From Chloromonas sp. AAM2 (taxonomy: Eukaryota; Chlorophyta; Chlorophyceae; Chlamydomonadales; Chlamydomonadaceae): a stretch of 17,842 nt of DNA. A model generated the notes under the pieces. It did no database searches and was not told the DNA's origin. It saw only the letters and a program-made list of their open reading frames with translations. Where the stretch lies: assembly GCA_004335635.1 (NCBI GenBank), contig QAXH01006492.1, forward strand, positions 11,666 to 29,507. Reading direction: 5' to 3'. This document shows positions 6,912 through 17,306 of this stretch, piece by piece. How positions within the stretch are numbered: the first letter of the stretch is position 1; every line of letters starts with the position of its first letter. Position numbers and translations under genes: made by a program.

Positions 6912-9900
6912 TTACTCGCTGCGCATGCCTGAGCGGGGCCTGCGGCGCATCCTAAGTAGCCTGGGCACCGCCAGCAGGAGCACCAGCAGCAGCAGGCCCC
7001 AGAGCGCCACTGACTGCCACGTGCTGAGGCCCGCCAGCGCCGTTTTCACGCCTGCAATGCGCCCCTTGGGCGGCTCCACCACCTGCTCGTGCAACTGCCT
7101 CAGGTCGTCGTGGTCGTGGTCAGTGATCTGCAAGGGCAGGGATTGCAAATGGACCGGTTGTGCTAGATGAACGGGGCAATCAGCAGACATCACCGCATCA
7201 GCCAACGGCAAGCTGAACTTGGCTGCAACACTAGTGCAAGAAAGGAAGGCAAGTCCAACATGCTTGACCTTTCAGTTGAAGGCAAGCAGATCACCACAAG
7301 GCTACTTGGTTAATGCTCTGACAGATCCCAGGCTACAAGTGCAGTAGCCTAAACCTTGATCAACAATGCTTGAATGGCAAACACATCCGCTGTCCCTGCC
7401 CACTGCGGCCTGCCTTGCTGCTAGCTTTCTCACCAAACCCACCCGCCATGCTTTGCTTCTGGTTCCCTACTCAACCTCCTCAACTCCAACTCAGGTGCTC
7501 ACCGATCTGCCAGTCCTCGTCCCCAGCTCCAGGCCGCCTGCATCCTCCTCCCCCCCGTCCAGTGCCCCGACTGCCAGGCTGTCTGACAGAGTGTGACTGA
7601 CGGGCGAGCCGCTGGGCTTGACCCACTCCTCACCGCGCTTAGCAGCAGCAGCGCACTCCTTGACCTAAAACACACATGTCATCGTTACAACGTCAACACA
7701 TGGCTTGCTGCGGTCTTGCAGCTTGCACTGCTGCAGACCGACAGCCCACTCTCTTAGCAACCGTGTATATCAACCCCTACAGCCAAACATGAGCAGCATG
7801 ATGCCCTCAAGGGAGTGTGTGTGTGTGTGGGTGGGTAAGTGGTCCTGGGCAAATGCAACATATTCTGTCGTTTTCATTTCCAAAGCCCGTACAACGAGGG
7901 CAGAACCGCAAGCGTGCCTCCCTCACACGCATATACCCGCACCCCATACCCCGAAATCGCCCCCGCTGGGCTGTGTGGCCAGTTCAGGGCAAGTCACCCG
8001 TATGCATGGGAATTACACGGCGTTCCAAAAGCAACGGTGTTTTGATATGCTACCCTTGTCGTGGCCTCCTGGACCATGCTTCACCTGAGCGGAGGGCAGT
8101 GACATGCGGTAGCAGCGTATGAGCAGGTCCTTGCGCGTCCCGCTAGCGCGTGTGACGCTGCCCACAGACTCGTGCCCTGAGCTGCGGGACACGGCCCGGG
8201 GCAAGGATATGAGTGAGGAGTGGAACGGCGCGGGCGATGGAGGGGGCGAGGAGGGGGAAGAAGCTGCCTGGGCAGGGGACTCGGTATGGGGCAGGGGCTG
8301 GGTCTGCACGTGAGAGGCAAGCATACTAATCAATTTGCGACATTAAACCTGCCCGGGAAGAGCAGCAGCTGTTTGTCATATATCGTCGCATCAGACGTTC
8401 AGCATCCAAGCATTCAAGTCCAAAAGTGATGCTGCATGGACACATACGCAGTGCTAGATCTTGGCAATGGACAGTCAGCCAGACCTCCCATGCTTCGTTT
8501 CTGCATGTCAGCTCTGTTCAGGTCATTTACACACGGTGCTGTCATAGTTTCCAACAATTACTGCCGGGTGAACGCCGCTGCATTGCTGCCACCGCAACCT
8601 GATGCCTCGCTAAGGCTGATGGGTTTGACGGCTGCAGATTCCTTGGCACAGAGATACCTGAGGCCACAGCTTCACAGCACCTACCGCAACTGCTTCACCA
8701 GCATGGGTACTACATGACAGGGATATCCTGCCCCAGTTTATGTGCGGTGGTGCACTGAACGGTTGTGCTGATTGTTTCCCCTCCCGCCCTTGCCGTCCTC
8801 CCCGGACTCAAGGCCATGTATAACACACATGCACATATCCTGCCACAGTGGTGTGCCCCGTGTCCCCGCACCCACCCTAGTTGAGTCTGGGTCCGCCGAG
8901 CCGCCCTCGGCCCGCACGTCGGGATCACCCTTCTTGTCCGTGTGTGCAGCGGCACTGGTGGTTGTGGTTCCCTCCAGAGTGGCCTTCAGCTTGGCCAAGA
9001 GCGCCAGCGTCTCGGTGGGCCCGCGGCGCTGTGTGTTCTCTGACCGACTGTGGCACTCCCCGCACGCCTTGGCACAGTTCTCCTGCGAGGCGTGAGATGA
9101 GTATACAGTTCAAGCTGCTGGTCAGTTGTGGCATTAAGGCCTAGGCCTGGCTGGTGGCGTTGCACAAGATGGTAGTTGAATGCTTTTGTCAGCAGCAGTT
9201 AACAGCAACAAGATGCTGGGCACGCAGGCAGGTCAGCAGTAATGCTCATGGTGGGCGTTGATGTCGCTAAGGATTACTGACGATTACTGACTGGGACTGG
9301 CCGAGTCCAGCTGCACCATGCAGCACAGAGGTACGTGCACAGTTGAGAGGCTTCGTGGTGCGTATGGTGTCCCCTGTCAGGCAGCACTGTGGGACCAAGG
9401 AATGCCATACCGGCCTCACCTTCATGTAATCCGAGTTGGTAAGGCATTCACCTGCTTTGGCCCACACCTCACACTTGACCTGTGGAAAGCAAGCAGTGCC
9501 GCACAACCTCGACTGACCCACATTTGATATCTAAGTGAAGTCCTTTCACAGTCCAGATGCACCAGTCCAGCGCAAAGTATCATTAGACGAGCCCAGCGCC
9601 ATTTGACTAGAACAGACCTTCCAGAGGAGCCTGAACCTTGCATATGCTTGATTTGTCTAGGCCCATGCTTTGTTTGCGATGGTGATGTTGGCTGCTGCTG
9701 AGCGCCTGGTTGGTTGGTCTGGCGGTGGGTTACACCATGATAAGCATGTACTGCAGACACCCGGCATGCGCCATGCGTGTTCCAGGTTGCTGAGGTGTTT
9801 CCTTTTTCTGACTCACGTGTCTGTCTGCACACTTAAAATGATCCTCCACTTCCTCAATGGCCTTGTTGGTGTCAATGTACATCTGTACCGCCTGCGACCA

Positions 9901-12900
9901 TCGAATCACATGCACACAGCACGGCATCATGCCACATGGCAATGCTATGGCACTTGGCACCATAAGCCACAAGACCATATACTTTGTGCAGGTGACAGTA
10001 AAAAGCCGGTCGAGGTGCATCACCAACGCCACTGATCTTGTCAAGTGGTAGCTTTGCATGTGCTGGATCGCCGTGTAAGTCTGGCATGCATCCAACACCT
10101 GTACCTGAAGCACATGAGCTCTGGCCATGTATTTTGAATGGGGCAAAGTGTCTGGTAAGAGGAAGCGTCGGGGTGATGAGGTTGCTCACTGCATGGCAAG
10201 CTGCCAAACCCTGTACTTATACGGTTTCAAGTTCCCCTGGTCTGGTGATTTGGGAATGGAAAGATGATCCCACCTGGTCTGGTAATTGGCTAGTATGGTC
10301 TGGCAGTGGAGGCTGCATCGCACCTTGGTGCATACGTCTAGTAGCTGCTGGGATGGCGAGCAATGCCTCAGATGATAGTCACAGAAGCCAGCGTTGAGTG
10401 TGGCCACCGTCTCAATAGACAACAGGTCACGGTAGTACTGAGATGGTTGCTTCTGCACGGAAAGGGACGGCACAGGCTGGTCTCCTGTCGCAAACGAACG
10501 ACTGGACCGGAAGCATGCAAGTTGCCAAGAGCTCTGGTTACCAGTCACTTAGCGTGCCATGCAGCCGCCCTCCCGTGTGCCATGCACCTGTCCCACGTAT
10601 CATGCAGCCGCCCTTCCGCGTGCCATGCACCTGTTCCACGTGCCATGCAGCCGCCCTCCCGTGTGCCATGCACCTGTCCCACGTACCATGCAGCCGCCCT
10701 CCCGTATGCCATGCACCTGTCCCACGTGCCATGCAGCCGCCCTCCCGCGTTCCATGCACCTGTCCCACGTGCCATGCAGCCGCCCTCCCGCGTTCCATGC
10801 ACCTGTCCCACGTATCATGCAGCCGCCCTCCCGCGTTCCATGCACCTGTCCCACATGCCATGCAGCCGCCCTCCCGTGTGCCATGCACCTGTCCCACGTG
10901 CCATGCAGCCGCCCTCTCGTGTGCCATGCACCTGTCTCACGTGCCATGCAGCCGCCCTCCCGTGTGCCATGCACCTGTTCCACGTGCCATGCAGCCGCCC
11001 TCCCGTGTGCCATGCACCTGCCCCCCGTGCCATGCACCTGCCCCCCGTGCCATGCACCTGTTCCACGTGCCATGCAGCCGCCTTCCCATGTGCCATGCAC
11101 CTGCCGCCTGCAAGGATCAGCTCTTCCAAACAGATGACCTCCCGCAACTCATACCCTGTTGATGTCATCATGCCCACCTTGTTTGGTAGTGTGCTGGGGT
11201 GTGGTGGGGGCTCAAACACGCCCGCTGTGGTCTTTCTGCCGCCTTCCAAATCCCAGGGCGGGCACTTGGTCACGTCAAAGTCATAGTGCCAGTGCTTGTC
11301 GAACTTGTAACCATTGACTTCGAACAACAGCCCATAGTGCATCAGCTTGGGCACGCCTGCACAGACAGCTCTAAATCTTGTGACATCCATGCGGTTGTGC
11401 GCATGTAGGTGACACTGTTGTGCAGGATCGCTGCCGTTCTGTCGGCAACCCGACCAACGTTCCTTGGCTTGATACACAGATTTGCACCGTTGAGCTTTGC
11501 TGATTATTGTCTCTGCATTGCAGCATACACTTTGCTCGTTGCAGTCCGACTGGTTAGAGCCATGATTGTGTAAGCTGTGCTGTTCTGCCCCCTTCTCTCC
11601 TTCCTGCATGCATGCAAGTTCCAAGGCAAGTCTGCCCAGGCTGGCTGGTTGGCGCTGCGCTGAAGCTGTGGTGGTGAGCACTGACCAGTGGGTTCGTACT
11701 GCGGGTAGATCATGGAGATGGGGTCCCAGTGGTGCCACACGCCGCCCTTGGCTGCAAGCAAGGAACGCGAACACGGCCATGCTTCACTGCGTGCTGCTCT
11801 GGCCTCACAGCTCTTATCCATGACAAGTGCATCAACACCAGCAGTTCAGAGCATGTGATGCAACCTAGAAGGCGTTTGCGTACACTGACTAAGCACACTG
11901 ACTAAGTGTACATTTGCCACGGCCACTTGCGTACCAAAATCAATTGCATGTGTGACTCACTGCACATGCAGGGGACCCAAGGAGCACAACTTTGCCATTG
12001 ATAATACCCAACGACAGTACCAGCAACAAGGGATTATCCCAGCCTTAAAGCAGCATGTCGACCGTATCTGCGTTTGACCAAAGCTCTTTTGCCCCAACCC
12101 GCTGCCGCTGCAGGAAATGGAGGTGTGCCTACCTGCTCCAAAGGCATAACCGTACATCTCACTGATCCACGGCTTGTCTCCTGGATGGATGGCATAAACG
12201 TCGCCCGACAAACGATAAGCCTGCGTTGACACACATGGAAGCAGCGTCATGTTGCATGCAAACAGTGGTGGGCCATGCAAGCACGGCCGGCTTGCATGCT
12301 TCTCACCTCCGTGTCTGCACGCACGTCCTCGGTGTACTTGAGCCATCCGTGCGACATGCGCTTCAGGTCGTCACGGTGCACAAAGAAAAAGCCGCCCACT
12401 TGATCCGCACGCCTGCCGAACGGCCCAGCGAAAGTGTCATTTCGCTTGGGAATATCTGGAATGTGTCGGTCAGCCAGCTCGTTCGCTACGCCAATCATAT
12501 ATGTGTAGCGCGCGCCAATAGCCCAGCCTGGACTGGGTTTCATGTCCTCCACGAGGAATGGGCGCCTCAAGATCATGTCCGAATCGAGCACCAGCACGTA
12601 CTCCTCCTTGGGTGTCTGGTTTTCCAACCAGTCAATTACAGCTTCTGGCTTATTGTAGGCTGCATAGTTGTCGCCTGTCTTGGGATGGATTGCCATTGAT
12701 GGGGCAGTCCATGTGTCCATCTCTGTCTTGAGAGACTCGTCGTATTTTGCCTTCTCCTCCGGTGTGCAGCACATTACCCGGCTGACCGTGCCCGGCTGCC
12801 CTGACATGCGGAAGCTGAAGGCATCGCCGATGCTCTGCCAATTCGAGTACATCGTGCAGTCCGTCAAGAAGACGACATGCACCGGTGTCAGATTCCGAGT

Positions 12901-12948
12901 AGCGCTTGCCAGGGTGGCCAGCCCCAGGATAAGCAGCCATGGAGGCAT
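6912..12948 (-). CDS. SGT1: Peptidyl-serine alpha-galactosyltransferase (GT96-type) with ShKT module and C-terminal membrane anchor, 11 exons, complete
   Basis: Predicted to transfer galactose to serine in Ser-Hyp motifs of extensin-like wall proteins in the secretory pathway. Exons: 12948-12307, 12220-12133, 11751-11686, 11356-11178, 10437-10324, 9891-9817, 9479-9420, 9082-8876, 8303-8085, 7664-7503, 7127-6912. Total 2028 nt, 675 residues, frame kept at every GT-AG junction; stop TAA at 6914-6912. The signal peptide is MPPWLLILGLATLASA (1-16). The catalytic region (about 23-340) has NWQSIGDAFSFR, QPGTVSR, LDSDMIL with DxD at 122-124, KPWISEMYGYAFGA, PKLMHYGLLF and ETVATLNAG. The ShKT module (384-418) has Cys384, 391, 400, 411, 415 and 418 with the W-A and GEC signatures. 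Residues 419-640 are a Pro/Ser/Gly-rich linker. A membrane helix lies at about 643-659, followed by an Arg-rich cytosolic tail, so the topology is type I with a lumenal active domain. N-glycosylation sequons occur at N19, N110 and N170. An in-frame GTG at 12963 is not the start. The exon 5 acceptor could also lie 15 nt upstream. Confidence 0.95.
10553..11105. repeat. 43-bp minisatellite, about 13 units, inside SGT1 intron 4
   Basis: The unit is 43 bp and is itself two related halves: GTGCCATGCAGCCGCCCTCCC (first 20 given: GTGCCATGCAGCCGCCCTCC) and a 22-bp half built on GTGTGCCATGCACCTGTCC. The anchor GCAGCCG recurs at 10561, 10604, 10647, 10690, 10733, 10776, 10819, 10862, 10905, 10948, 10991 and 11074, mostly exactly 43 bp apart. 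Near 11020-11060 the order degrades to 20-bp half-units (GTGCCATGCACCTGCCCCCC). The array fills about three quarters of the 740-nt intron between exons 4 and 5. Because 43 is not a multiple of three, each frame cycles through all three phases. Confidence 0.95.
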
Positions 12949-13562
12949 TGTGAGGCGCTGCACGTTGTACGTCTTGCTGTGTATCTAGCGTCCGTTTGTG
13001 TGTGCCATTGTGAGCTGCAGTGTTGAAGCTACCTGCGAGAAGGATCTCTGTGCAGCTGTTGTGTGTTTGGCACTTGTGACTTTCATTTGAAGATCATGAG
13101 CGGCATAGGCAGCAGTGCGCAGATGCAGCAATTCCCTGTTGCACAATTGTGGCGTTACGTTTCTGTTCACATCGACCCCCTATTGGTAACCCTAATGGAC
13201 CAGGAACACTTGACGCAGGCGAATCTTTACTTTGGTCTTGTAAAGTGGACTCGCATCACTCGGAACGATAACTCTCAAGAGAGCATTTTTCGTGCCAAGA
13301 ACTTGCGTACCGACTGACATGTTGTGATTCGATCATGCATCCTTGTGGACGAGTTAGTGGTCTAGCTCTCCTGCATGTAACAAGCTTTCTTCATCGGCTT
13401 TCTTCAGCCAATGAGTGCTACCTGCAGTGGGCGGCTAGGAGGCTCCTACACATGCAAAGCTGTGGACGCTTGTCTGCTACTGTTGTCACACTTCCAAAAC
13501 CTGCAGCGGGCATGGGCCATAACCAGACGCTGCCATGTATGGAATGGACTGAAGAAGCCCAT
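12949..13562. other. SGT1 upstream region
   Basis: Holds the SGT1 5' UTR and promoter on the minus strand. No clear TATA box or known control element was identified, and open frames are short and unrecognised. Confidence 0.5.
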
Positions 13563-13703
13563 GAGGGGAGGGACTCCAACCCGTCCAGCCTACTAGTGAA
13601 GGGGATTGCGACCCACCGCGATAGTCATGGTGGAGGCCACCCTTCGAGGTGCTATCCTGACCGCAAACCTCGTTAGACCCAAAAAGGGGCCTGAAAATAT
13701 GCA
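13563..13703 (+). repeat. Dispersed SINE-like element, copy 3 (subfamily B, short)
   Basis: Begins GAGGGGAGGGACTCC and ends at GGGGCCTGAAAATATGCA, so it lacks the roughly 75-bp tail of copies 2 and 5. It shares GGTGGAGGCCACCC, CTGACCGCAAAC and CCCAAAAAGGGG with copy 6, which defines a second subfamily. It lies about 600 bp upstream of the SGT1 start. Confidence 0.85.
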
Positions 13704-14737
13704 TGCCGCAATGTTCATTTTCTCGCACATGTCATGGTGCAGGCCTGATCGTGCATGTGACTCGTGCATGAGCAGAGAGGGTTGCGTACATCTTAAATCT
13801 CAGCCTGTTCATAATAGAGCCTCTGCCTCGTCCATTTTCTGAAATCGGAACTGGCTGGCTGAGTTCAGACAAAAATTGCTACAGGCACATGCTTCTGCCG
13901 GCACACCACTGTGGCTGGCGGGTGCGTAAATGACACGCTTTAAGATTGGAAGGGCACCTGCACTCTGTCAGATGTACAAAGGTGTCTACAAGCACCGGGA
14001 GGACGGACACTGGCATACAGGCTGGTGATGCCTCAGTACACATCTCATGAGGGGAGGGACTCCAACCCGTCCAACCTACTTGTGAAGAGGATTGCGAGAC
14101 ACCGCGATAGTGATGGTGGTGGCCACCCCCTCGAGGTGCTAGCCACGACCTATCACATTTGTGCTATGCATTGCCTGTGTCAGTGGACCACAGAAGCCGC
14201 AGGCATGCGAACAGACTGGACCTGTGTTGCAGGAGCTTGCTGAGTGTACCATGGCAATGGCGTGATTTGCACGCATGTGCGGCTATACTCTTGTATCAGC
14301 AGGGTTTGCAGGACAAATTGTGTAGGCGCCGTGACACCCGCTCACAAAATACCTCTGGCACATGTCTGAACGGACTATCATGAAATCAACTGTTACAGAA
14401 CTGTCGTCAAATCCTTCCGATCATGCTCATGACCCGGCACCCCTGGCCAACCCCCTACAACATCGGAATGCAAACTTTCATTGAATGCACCTCCTTGGGC
14501 AACGTTGACATATCGTTCACGGCAAGTGTCCACTACCATTGAATTGTGTTCGAAACTGGTGGCACGTTCACTCACGCAAAGGGCTCAAAGGTCTTGTATC
14601 AAGCCCACAACAGGCACGCAACCAACTGGTTAACGACGTTGTGTAAGCTGATCCTGAACAACGTGGTTCATGGTTCACACACACAGCTTGGCACACAGGT
14701 TTGGTGGCAGAACCAGCACCCCGGCTTGATATCACAA
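13704..14737. other. Intergenic DNA containing only truncated element copy 4
   Basis: Apart from the 94-bp element fragment at 14049-14142, nothing recognisable was found; open frames are short and without domains. Confidence 0.6.
14049..14142 (+). repeat. Dispersed SINE-like element, copy 4 (truncated)
   Basis: Matches the first roughly 94 bp of the element, from GAGGGGAGGGACTCC to CCCTCGAGGTGCTAG, then stops abruptly where other copies continue CTATCCTG. The GGTGGTGGCCACC core is intermediate between the two subfamilies. Confidence 0.8.
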
Positions 14738-14957
14738 GAGGGGAGGGATTCCAACCCGTCCAACCTACATGTGAAAGGGATTGCGACACACCGCGATAGT
14801 CATGGTGGTGGTCAACCCCTCGAGGTGCTATCCTGTCCACATACCTCGTTAGACCCAGAAAAGGGGCCTGAAAACATGTGCAAATCGTTCAATATTGTGC
14901 TGATTTGCACCCACAAAATGCAGGATACGTCAATCACAACGAAGGATACGTCACGTT
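14738..14957 (+). repeat. Dispersed SINE-like element, copy 5 (subfamily A, near full length)
   Basis: Near-identical to copy 2 over about 220 bp, but with CACCGCGATAG where copies 1 and 2 have CACCAGGATAG. The tail runs through CAATATTGTGCTGATT and AATCACAACGAAGGATACG and ends near CACGTT. No obvious target-site duplication was found by eye. Confidence 0.87.
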
Positions 14958-16769
14958 CAACGTAAATGTACTTGACATCACGGCCTCTGACATCATCCCG
15001 CGCAAAAGTTTTTGTTGGGGCTGGCCACACATCATGCGGAGCGGTTCTTAATCGAACATCCTGTCCTGCTCTGATTGGAGCCCAAACTCGCTCCATTTAG
15101 CATAAAGTGCTCCATCACAACTGGGGCCTCTAGCGAACCAAGTTGCATCACCATGTCTGTTGAGGTGCAATGAAAATAGTTCAGCACACATTCGATCGTT
15201 CACCACCACATCGCTTCAGTTCTGCACAACCAACGGAGTGCACACCGGCAAGCAATAGCACACATAAACGCAAAACACACGTGGACCGGTGGTCTTAATG
15301 AGCCATTCCATGTAGGCAGCACCTCAGCTACCGGCAAGCCGCCCCTGGCTTGAAATGTGCGGTCAACAGAAGCAACTGATTGAGTGATCCAGAAGCAGCA
15401 GGGCGCCAGCGCATGGCCTTGAATGTCAGACCTTGACTCTTGCCTCAGGCATGGCCATCAGCCCATCAGCCCGTGCTTGTAATGCTAGATTGACGCAAGG
15501 GCCACAGCAACCTCAAATGTGTGACACGCCGCCATGGGCTGGCGTTTATCCACCTAACAGTGTTTTCCTTCCGCAGTGTATGACAGGTAAAGAAAAGAAA
15601 ACCTCGTGCACAGTCAAAAATAACCATCATTGTAAGTTGATTGACAGCGTGGTGCTTGCAATCACACCTGGGGTTTCAGCCTGCACACTGAAGGCATAGC
15701 TCAACTCTGCACTGCCCTTCCCCAACAAATGTGATCTTGGAAACGTTGGTTGCCGCAACTTAACCACCCAGCCTACGTTAAAGCAGTGCTTTCATCGGAC
15801 CAGTAAAAAAAACCCAGTCCTTGTGCTGTGGAAATGTCTGTAAACAAATACGCATCCTCGTCTACAAAGAGCCACCAGCATTTTCACATGCAACCCGTTG
15901 TGCTTGAGCGGCCGATGTAGATGCATGCAAGTGTTTACCTGCAATGAAGTCCGTAAACAAACCCCCTAATCCACAGCAGGGGAAGCGTCTTGACACCTCT
16001 GTGCGCATGCTGATTGCCACGTGCTCAGATTTCCATGCTCAGGACAGCAGCATCTCTCTCTTTATATGGTGGACAACAACCTTGGCAGAAAATGAAAGTA
16101 AACCGTAGTCTGAATGAGTTGATGCGCAACTAAGTCCACTGCTGCTCTCCAGCAGAGTCCATCATTTAGGCAAGTCACTTTTTAAAGGGAGTCCATCCTT
16201 TGCCGGATGACCACCTGTCGAATCTGTCAAGGGGCACAGTGCGTGACGTGCAACTTGAACCTGAAGCGTAACATGCAGCTTGAACGTTAACCCCCACATG
16301 TGCATATCCCCTCGAGTGCTTGATCATATCAGACTATCTGAAATCGAATTCAACGTATCAGCAAATGATTGACAACTTTTCTTCTGGCTGCATGCACAGG
16401 CCGAGATCAGATAGTTTCCAAGAAGACATCTCTTCTCCAATCCAGACATCAGTGCCTAACAATCGAAAGTATTTTTCACCACGGTATCTTGCCAGAAGTC
16501 AGAAATGTGATGTAAAGAGGACAAATCATGTAGGCACTGCATGTTTTGCTGTTACTTGGCCGTACGCACTGGGCTGGCCAGCCTGCCGCACCATGCCGCC
16601 ACAGCGAGACGCTTGTGTACAAATGGCACGCGGCGGGATACTCAAATCCACATGAAAACCCGTTGCACACACTTTGCACACAGCACAGTCACACCTGAAT
16701 ACAACATGTAAAGAAGACCAGCCAGCACACGCGCGAAAGCAATTAAGTGTATCAACCTGTGTATCACGA
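14958..16769. other. Gene-free stretch of about 1.8 kb
   Basis: Many stops in all frames. The two longest frames (15433-15699 and 16320-16655, plus strand) have no recognisable motif. No RNA gene, long terminal repeat or transposase was seen. Confidence 0.6.
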
Positions 16770-16910
16770 GAGGGGAGGGACTCCAGCCCGTCCAACCTAC
16801 CAGTGAAAGGGATTGCGACACACCGCGATAGTAATGGTGGAGGCCACCCCTCGGGGTGCTATCCTGACCGCAAACTTCCTTAGACCCAAAAAGGGGCCTG
16901 AAAGTATGCA
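16770..16910 (+). repeat. Dispersed SINE-like element, copy 6 (subfamily B, short)
   Basis: Begins GAGGGGAGGGACTCC and ends at GGGGCCTGAAAGTATGCA, the same short form as copy 3. It carries the subfamily B markers GGTGGAGGCCACCC and CTGACCGCAAAC. It lies about 400 bp downstream of the M/Q/N-rich gene's stop codon. Confidence 0.85.
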
Positions 16911-17306
16911 CATGAAGCGCCCGCTTAGAATGAATCACGAATGGCTGTGCGCTGTCTCAGGGCCGCAAAATGAACGGCACTGTTTGTGTGATCAGGAGCT
17001 GCATCATCAGAAGCGCGTCTTGATCACAGAATGCATTGAACATTTCTTGAATACGGTCACCGTCTTGAAAACTTTAGAGAACCTTACCGCCCTTGCCCTA
17101 AGCTGAAGCGCTATCTTCCCATCACAATGTAGCGTGGGCAGATGTCACAGCTTGCAAGAGCACATGGCTTCTGTTCACAGAGCCCAACCCTCTGTTGCGC
17201 AGCAGCTAGCCATCAGCAACCAACCTGCATTTTGCGATCACCTGCATGCAATTACTTGACTAGTGGCTCCGCCTGGTCATCTGGTACACCTGGAGCACAT
17301 GAAAGC
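16911..17306. other. 3' flank of the M/Q/N-rich gene
   Basis: About 400 bp between element copy 6 and the stop codon at 17307, probably the 3' UTR. No clear polyadenylation motif was noticed on the minus strand. Confidence 0.5.

Noticed and set aside
10363..11286. Plus-strand open frame of 307 codons and overlapping ones of 239 and 192 codons, rich in Cys-His-Ala-Pro repeats
   Set aside because: Entirely due to the 43-bp minisatellite, which is open in several frames on both strands and lies within an SGT1 intron.
10815..11780. Minus-strand open frame of 321 codons
   Set aside because: It combines read-through of SGT1 exon 4, its introns and the minisatellite. The spliced model with conserved motifs explains the real coding part.
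12949..12963. Longer SGT1 start at GTG 12963
   Set aside because: A nuclear gene should start at ATG. The ATG at 12948 opens directly into a typical signal peptide.
13563..16883. Recurrent peptide EGRDSNPSNL followed by VKGIATHRDS in several places
   Set aside because: It is the same dispersed element read in one frame. Differences between copies fall at all codon positions and truncations occur, so there is no sign of selection on a protein.
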